From SIG510 sp045540975 (GTDB taxonomy: Bacteria; Bacillota; Clostridia; Oscillospirales; JAAYXM01): 10,166 nucleotides of DNA. Shown here one piece after another: positions 6,983 to 10,166 of the stretch; within the stretch, counting starts at the first letter, position 1; the number at the start of each line of letters is the position of its first letter. The position numbers and the translations under genes are program-made. Under the pieces are notes generated by a model. It worked only from the letters and a program-made list of their open reading frames with translations, ran no database searches and had not been told where the DNA came from. Where the stretch lies: assembly GCA_045540975.1 (NCBI GenBank), contig JAZQIE010000060.1, forward strand, positions 1 through 10,166, written 5' to 3'.

Positions 6983-7321
6983 TCAATCAGTATGCTCAAT
7001 CATTCCAAGCCAACTTTCCAAACTTATCCCCTCAATACTTATTATCCGAACTTCCTCCCATCTTTCTTTTAACGATTTACCGTCATATATTTTTGCATTA
7101 ACAAGCTCATCGGCGGTGTTAAATTCTGTACCATTTGGTATGTCACAATAGCCAACCCAATACGGCATATCATATTGAGGTAAATATCCTAAAAATCGCT
7201 CAACCCGATTAGGATCGTCAACAAAATAAAAGCAAGTTTCGTCTATCCAAATCCCTTTTAACAATTGTTGAAAGAAACACTCAAAATCTAATGTATCTTT
7301 TCCATCTGAACTGCTCTTCAT
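6983..7321 (-). CDS. Hypothetical protein, 112 residues
   Basis: I do not recognise this family with confidence. The protein is acidic and aromatic-rich, with YLPQYDMPYWVGYCDIPNG in the middle (residues about 46-64) and a C-terminal helical or strand region ending IEGISLESWLGMIEHTD. There is no signal peptide or membrane helix. The frame is open up to an ATG at 7336, but the ATG at 7321 forms an ATGA overlap with the stop codon of the preceding ArsC/Spx-type gene and has GGAG nine bases upstream, so translation probably starts there by coupling. Base composition is more AT-rich than in its neighbours. The conserved-looking Tyr/Trp/Gly cluster suggests a ligand- or protein-binding fold, which is inference only. 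Confidence 0.65.
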   Translation of the reverse strand: MKSSSDGKDTLDFECFFQQLLKGIWIDETCFYFVDDPNRVERFLGYLPQYDMPYWVGYCDIPNGTEFNTADELVNAKIYDGKSLKERWEEVRIISIEGISLESWLGMIEHTD

Positions 7322-7668
7322 AGTTTCTTGCTCCATTCGCTTTCTTTGAATCCTACCAAAACAAAGTCTTTTCCGATTATAAGGGGGCGTTTGACGAGCA
7401 TTCCGTCTGTCGCAAGGAGTTTTAACTGCTCTTCATCGCTCATTAAAGGAAGCTTGTCCTTGAGTTCCATTGACTTATACAAAAGTCCGGATGTGTTGAA
7501 AAATTTCTTGAGCGGGAGTCCGCTCAACTTATACCAAGCAGTCAATTCTTCAAGACTCGGCTTATCCTCTTTTATATCGCGGAAGGTATATTCGATTCTG
7601 TTGTCATCCAGCCACTTTTTCGCCTTTTGGCAAGTCGTACATTTCGGGTAACAAATAAATTGAATCAT
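7318..7668 (-). CDS. ArsC/Spx-family thioredoxin-fold protein
   Basis: This 116-residue protein belongs to the ArsC/Spx/YffB group. It opens with a thioredoxin-like strand and the motif CTTC (Cys10 and Cys13) in YPKCTTCQKAKKWLDD, followed by YTFRDI, the helical inserted region FNTSGLLYKSMELKDKL (about 57-73), and GMLVKRPLI (89-97) around the conserved cis-Pro. A Cys-X-X-Cys pair is what Spx-like regulators and several uncharacterised ArsC-like reductases carry, whereas classical glutaredoxin-type ArsC has a single Cys. It could thus be a redox switch of RNA polymerase or a thiol reductase. The start has AAGGAG at a good distance. It lies 13 bases after the rhodanese gene and overlaps the next gene by ATGA. 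The family is firm; the choice between enzyme and regulator is open. Confidence 0.86.
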   Translation of the reverse strand: MIQFICYPKCTTCQKAKKWLDDNRIEYTFRDIKEDKPSLEELTAWYKLSGLPLKKFFNTSGLLYKSMELKDKLPLMSDEEQLKLLATDGMLVKRPLIIGKDFVLVGFKESEWSKKL

Positions 7669-7681
7669 GGTACTTCTCCTT

Positions 7682-8086
7682 TTATTTCTCTACCTCATAT
7701 GGCCAGTCGATGATACCACCGAATTCTTTTATGTTTGTGTAGCCGAGTCTTGCAAGAGCCTCGGCTGCAATTTTGCTTCGTCTGCCGCTGCGGCAATATA
7801 CTAAAATCTGCTTATCCTTATCAGGAAGCATTTCTTCTGCTTTGTTCTCAATTTCGGTGTAGGGGAGGAGTATTGCACCGGGGATATGTCCTGCGTCAAA
7901 TTCGTCCTGCTCACGTACATCGAGGATGATGTAATCATCACTTGAATCCATTATCTTCTTTGCATCTTCTGCCGTAATCTGCTCGTACATAGCGTTTTCT
8001 CCTTTGTTTGTATTATCGGTATCGTTTCCGCAAGCGGCAAGCAGTATGCAAAGCAGAATCGGAAGTATAAACAATAGTTTTTTCAT
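7682..8086 (-). CDS. Rhodanese-like domain lipoprotein
   Basis: From the ATG at 8086 the protein has 134 residues: a signal peptide MKKLLFILPILLCILLAAC with lipobox LAAC (Cys19), a short Asn/Asp-rich linker, then a rhodanese domain from about 34 to 134. Seen in it are YIILDVREQDEFDAGHIPGA (52-71) and the active loop CRSGRR with catalytic Cys98. Rhodaneses carry a persulfide or bind thiol and oxyanion groups; this one should be tethered outside the membrane. An earlier ATG at 8101 would add MGCKL before the signal peptide and overlap the previous gene by 11 bases; 8086 gives a cleaner signal and a four-base gap. The ribosome binding site is weak, which fits coupling to the gene above. Domain firm, substrate unknown. 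Confidence 0.9.
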   Translation of the reverse strand: MKKLLFILPILLCILLAACGNDTDNTNKGENAMYEQITAEDAKKIMDSSDDYIILDVREQDEFDAGHIPGAILLPYTEIENKAEEMLPDKDKQILVYCRSGRRSKIAAEALARLGYTNIKEFGGIIDWPYEVEK

Positions 8087-8090
8087 AAGC

Positions 8091-8390
8091 TTACATCCCA
8101 TACTTTTCTAAATCAATTGTACCGTCGGGCTCAAAAACAATGCCCTCGGATTCAAGCAAGCCTCTTTGAACTCCTGCACCACCAAATGCAAATGCAGGTG
8201 CTACCTTACCCTCGCGGTTTACCACTCTGTGGCAGGGGATGACTCCGGGCGCGGGATTGACGTGCAAGGCATAGCCGACAACCCTCGCAAGACGGGGGTT
8301 ACCTGCAAGCGCTGCCACCTGACCGTAGGTTGCAACTTTGCCTTTGGGGATGGATTTTACCACCTCGTAGATTTTTTCAAATGTGTTCAT
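8091..8390 (-). CDS. Small MGMT-family protein (O6-alkylguanine-DNA alkyltransferase, DNA-binding domain only)
   Basis: This 99-residue protein matches only the C-terminal, DNA-binding and catalytic domain of alkylguanine-DNA alkyltransferases. Aligned by eye with the human enzyme it keeps TYGQVAALAG (21-30, with the catalytic-domain Tyr22), NPRLARVVG (31-39, with the Arg finger at 36), IPCHRVV (51-57, acceptor Cys53) and the following Gly/Leu-rich helix GVQRGLLESEG. Cys rather than Trp at 53 means it could accept alkyl groups, unlike the Trp-bearing ATL proteins. The N-terminal ribonuclease H-like domain is absent, as is usual for the short MGMT-only proteins. Start ATG 8390 overlaps the stop of the PAS gene as ATGA, with AAAGGTG just upstream. 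Alkyl transfer has to be shown; the fold call is firm. Confidence 0.92.
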   Translation of the reverse strand: MNTFEKIYEVVKSIPKGKVATYGQVAALAGNPRLARVVGYALHVNPAPGVIPCHRVVNREGKVAPAFAFGGAGVQRGLLESEGIVFEPDGTIDLEKYGM

Positions 8391-8767
8391 TGTTTCACCT
8401 TTATTTTTTTCTTCGGCTGATACAGTCCAACCGTCTCGCGGTTTCTATACTCGTGCTTTTCGTAATAGCCGATTAAAGTGCCGTCATCATCGCGGAGTGC
8501 GACCATATACACATCTTTGTTTTCCTTGTCATTGCGGAAGGTGTACATGATGTTGTGGTCAACACTTTCCCGAAACCATGCAACAACTTTATCAATCATC
8601 TCATTGGCTTTCGGTGGATGGCAGTCTTTTACGCTTTTTCCCGTCAAATCCTTGTGATAATGCTCGATTGCGGACGGATTCATGTATACGATGACATCGT
8701 CCAAATCACAGATAACGACGGGTGCCGTGTCCTGATCAAGTACACTTTTGAGTAATTTATTTATCAT
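8387..8767 (-). CDS. Single PAS domain protein
   Basis: A 126-residue protein made of one PAS domain and a basic tail. Residues 14-33 (TAPVVICDLDDVIVYMNPSA) give the N-terminal PAS strand pair, ENEMID/VAWFRES helices follow, and residues 84-106 (KDVYMVALRDDDGTLIGYYE) are the C-terminal PAS core. The motif KDCHPPKA (47-54), with Cys49 and His50, resembles the DCHPP segment of the DUF438/PAS family. No kinase, cyclase, DNA-binding or other output domain is fused, and the Lys-rich end (KPKKKIKVK type, 118-126) could bind acid groups or nucleic acid. It overlaps both neighbours by ATGA. Likely role: a small sensor or ligand-binding protein that acts through a partner; the ligand (heme, flavin or fatty acid) cannot be told from sequence. 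Confidence 0.85.
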   Translation of the reverse strand: MINKLLKSVLDQDTAPVVICDLDDVIVYMNPSAIEHYHKDLTGKSVKDCHPPKANEMIDKVVAWFRESVDHNIMYTFRNDKENKDVYMVALRDDDGTLIGYYEKHEYRNRETVGLYQPKKKIKVKQ

Positions 8768-9150
8768 TTTCTATCTCTCAATTCCAATATTTTTTCTTTG
8801 ATTTTATCGGCTGTTTTTATAAATTCGTCATCACTTTTACCTGTGGGATCGTCCAGTCCCCAATCATAGCGTTCCTTACAGGGAATGTTCGGACAATGCA
8901 CATTACAGCCCATTGTAATAACAATGTCGGGCGCAGGAATCGCAGAAATCAGTTTCGAATGTTGACCTTTCATATCAATGCCGAAATGCTTATTCATAAT
9001 CCGCACGGCATCTTGATTTATCACGGGCTTTGTTTCTGTTCCTGCGGAATAACAGTCAAACTTATCTGCCAGATACTCTTTCCCAAAAGCCTCTGCCATT
9101 TGACTGCGGCAGGAGTTGTGAACACAGATAAAGGCTATTTTAGTTTTCAT
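8764..9150 (-). CDS. arsC: Arsenate reductase ArsC, low-molecular-weight phosphatase type
   Basis: This 128-residue protein follows the thioredoxin-coupled ArsC plan. The P-loop is CVHNSCRS with Cys9, Cys14 and Arg15 (CX5R); the redox region is MGCNVHCPNIPC with Cys82, Cys86 and Cys91, the positions of the disulfide relay; and LDDPTGKSDDEF (99-110) supplies the catalytic Asp loop. The Asn-Ser of the P-loop matches the potassium-binding pattern of S. aureus ArsC. The enzyme reduces arsenate to arsenite using thioredoxin. Start at 9150 has an AAAGGTG site. No arsR, arsB/acr3 or arsA homologue is in the window, so arsenite export must be encoded elsewhere, or the enzyme serves another oxyanion or phosphoprotein. 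Tandem neighbours are an RlaP-like gene upstream and the PAS gene downstream (ATGA overlap). Confidence 0.9.
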   Translation of the reverse strand: MKTKIAFICVHNSCRSQMAEAFGKEYLADKFDCYSAGTETKPVINQDAVRIMNKHFGIDMKGQHSKLISAIPAPDIVITMGCNVHCPNIPCKERYDWGLDDPTGKSDDEFIKTADKIKEKILELRDRK

Positions 9151-9162
9151 ATCTTCACCTTT

Positions 9163-9921
9163 TTACAATATAGTTGATAAGAAAATCTCATTCAAATTAT
9201 CCCAACAGCCACTTTCAGAACTTTTTACCGTTTCGGCATAGTTTTCAAATTCTTCAATTTTCTTTTCAATATATTCGTTAATGCATAATATTTTTTTACC
9301 TTCGCCGAGTTCAGAGGTGTTTGCTTTTAACTCCAACAGTTTTAAGACCGCGTTTTTTACATCTCCATATAAATAGCATAGCAGTTCATCAAACATCATA
9401 GGGGGTGACTTCTTGTTTTCGCGTATGTATTCACACGCCAGCAGTGGACGTAATACATAAAAGTATTTTTTTACTCTTACCGCTTCACCTCTAAGGTATT
9501 CACGGTAATTTGTTTTAGCCATATTCAGGTAATGATATATTCCTGATTTTACATTGAAATAAGCATCAATTACGGCTGAAACTTTAATCCATTCATCTGT
9601 TGTTTTGTATATGATAGGCGAATTCTTCCATTCGAAAACAGCAGGGTTAGAGTTATGCAATAACCTCAGCATTTTCTGTAAATCCCAACCATTTATGTCA
9701 AATATATCATCAAGTTGCCACTCAATAACATCTCTTGTTTTTTCAAGCTTTAAATAGAACTCTTTTGGACGAACATAAATAAATCTTACATCATAATCAC
9801 TATCCGGCGACGGAAATCCCCACGCACGACTGCCTGATTCAACACAATGCAGAATTTTAATATTCTCTCTTTGCTCTATATCGATAAGTTTTCTTTGTAT
9901 TTCACCAATTATATACTTCAT
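9163..9921 (-). CDS. RlaP-like nucleotidyltransferase
   Basis: From the ATG at 9921 the protein has 252 residues. Its signature is ESGSRAWGFPSPDSDYDVRF (28-47), the Gly-Ser motif and Asp-X-Asp metal ligands (Asp42, Asp44) of the DNA polymerase beta-like nucleotidyltransferase fold, in the version seen in the RlaP/COG3541 family linked with RNA repair. Downstream are EWKNSPIIYK and a helical half (about 110-252) rich in Lys, Glu and Tyr. The frame runs on to an ATG at 10071, but that extension overlaps the preceding gene and looks like noise; GAGG at 9930-9927 lies five bases before 9921, so that start is chosen. It has lower GC than its neighbours. Family call good; the RNA or other acceptor is unknown. 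Confidence 0.84.
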   Translation of the reverse strand: MKYIIGEIQRKLIDIEQRENIKILHCVESGSRAWGFPSPDSDYDVRFIYVRPKEFYLKLEKTRDVIEWQLDDIFDINGWDLQKMLRLLHNSNPAVFEWKNSPIIYKTTDEWIKVSAVIDAYFNVKSGIYHYLNMAKTNYREYLRGEAVRVKKYFYVLRPLLACEYIRENKKSPPMMFDELLCYLYGDVKNAVLKLLELKANTSELGEGKKILCINEYIEKKIEEFENYAETVKSSESGCWDNLNEIFLSTIL

Positions 9922-9926
9922 TTTTA

Positions 9927-9930
9927 CCTC
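9927..9930 (-). promoter_or_regulatory. Ribosome binding site deciding the nucleotidyltransferase start
   Basis: GAGG on the minus strand, five bases upstream of ATG 9921 and inside the 19-base gap after the DUF5714-like gene. It supports the shorter start over the ATG at 10071, which would run through the preceding coding sequence. Confidence 0.6.
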
Positions 9931-9940
9931 GCAAAATCTA

Positions 9941-10166
9941 TCATCTATGAAAAGGACACCTTTCCTCAATACATTGATTGTTGAGCTTTGAGCGGGAACA
10001 TTTGATTTCATCAAGCTCCATATGTACGCCGAGCTTTTCTGCGGTAAATTTAACCGCCTCAAAAATCGCAAGATAAGAATCTCTTTTGCAGCAGCGAGGG
10101 CCGCCGTCTTCGCCGATTGCGGTAAGGGCGCGACCGGTCATCTGATTGGAAAGCCCCCACGCTTCT
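9941..10166 (-). CDS. DUF5714-like cysteine-rich protein (3' end only)
   Basis: The frame is open to the right edge and ends with TGA at 9943-9941, giving the last 74 residues of a larger protein. The visible part has WGLSNQMTGRALTAIGEDGG near the cut, then PRCCKRDSYLAIFEAVKF, and a C-terminus with further Cys (IKCSRSKLNNQCIEERCPFH). The GGPRCCKRD motif and the Cys-rich end recall the DUF5714 family of metal- or Fe-S-associated clostridial proteins; I hold this as likely, not certain. An internal ATG at 10141 is not the start, because the protein clearly continues upstream in frame. The next gene begins 19 bases later on the same strand, so it is probably an earlier member of the same operon. 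Confidence 0.7.
   Translation of the reverse strand, partial: EAWGLSNQMTGRALTAIGEDGGPRCCKRDSYLAIFEAVKFTAEKLGVHMELDEIKCSRSKLNNQCIEERCPFHR

Noticed and set aside
7322..7336. Earlier ATG for the 112-residue protein
   Set aside because: Only a weak ribosome binding site precedes it, while the ATG at 7321 makes an ATGA junction with the upstream gene and has GGAG at a suitable distance.
8087..8101. Earlier ATG (MGCKL extension) for the rhodanese gene
   Set aside because: It overlaps the preceding gene by 11 bases and spoils the clean signal peptide that begins with MKK at 8086.
8764..9150. Full arsenic-resistance (ars) operon around arsC
   Set aside because: No ArsR, ArsB/Acr3, ArsA or ArsD homologue is present within the window; only the reductase is supported.
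9922..10071. N-terminal extension of the nucleotidyltransferase to an ATG at 10071
   Set aside because: It would overlap the 3' end of the preceding gene in another frame, has no family similarity, and a better ribosome binding site supports the start at 9921.
1..10166. CRISPR array, tRNA, insertion sequence or prophage signature
   Set aside because: No regularly spaced repeats, no cloverleaf-like sequence ending in CCA, and no transposase, integrase or phage structural gene was found on either strand.

Overview
The window looks like a chromosomal stretch from a low-to-middle GC Gram-positive anaerobe, most likely a gut-type clostridium (Bacillota, Clostridia). The clues are strong AGGAGG-type ribosome binding sites, GTG/TTG start options, an LplA/YtcQ-like sugar-binding protein, a DUF5107-TPR protein beside an AraC regulator, and a redox operon with a lipobox rhodanese. 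The genus cannot be fixed from the sequence alone. No tRNA, rRNA, insertion sequence, CRISPR array or phage gene was seen, and no stretch longer than about 300 bases lacks a gene.

Left part (1-4986), carbohydrate region: the 3' end of an ABC-transporter solute-binding protein gene (+ strand, cut by the window start) converges on a large minus-strand gene for a DUF5107/TPR protein of 1069 residues. The ~200 bases between them contain three hairpins; the middle one is a textbook terminator with a UUCG loop. The DUF5107 gene is transcribed divergently from an AraC-family regulator, and the 100-odd bases between them are the natural place for the control sites of both. Together this suggests an inducible system that takes up a saccharide and handles it inside the cell. 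The substrate is unknown.

Middle (5770-6390): two small orphan genes on the + strand, one for a 74-residue soluble protein and one for a 61-residue two-helix membrane protein. Both have near-perfect ribosome binding sites, and the pair ends in a strong terminator shared with the convergent operon on the other strand.

Right part (6392-10166): a tightly packed minus-strand run of nine genes, the first cut by the window end. In transcription order they are: DUF5714-like cysteine-rich protein (partial), RlaP-like nucleotidyltransferase, LMW-phosphatase-type arsenate reductase, single-domain PAS protein, small O6-alkylguanine-DNA alkyltransferase domain protein, lipoprotein rhodanese, Spx/ArsC-type thioredoxin-fold protein, an unrecognised 112-residue protein, and a flavin reductase-like FMN protein. 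Three junctions are ATGA overlaps and most others are gaps of 4 to 30 bases, so the genes are probably co-transcribed and in part translationally coupled. The shared theme is thiol, oxyanion, redox and alkylation chemistry, but no arsenic regulator or efflux pump is present in the window.
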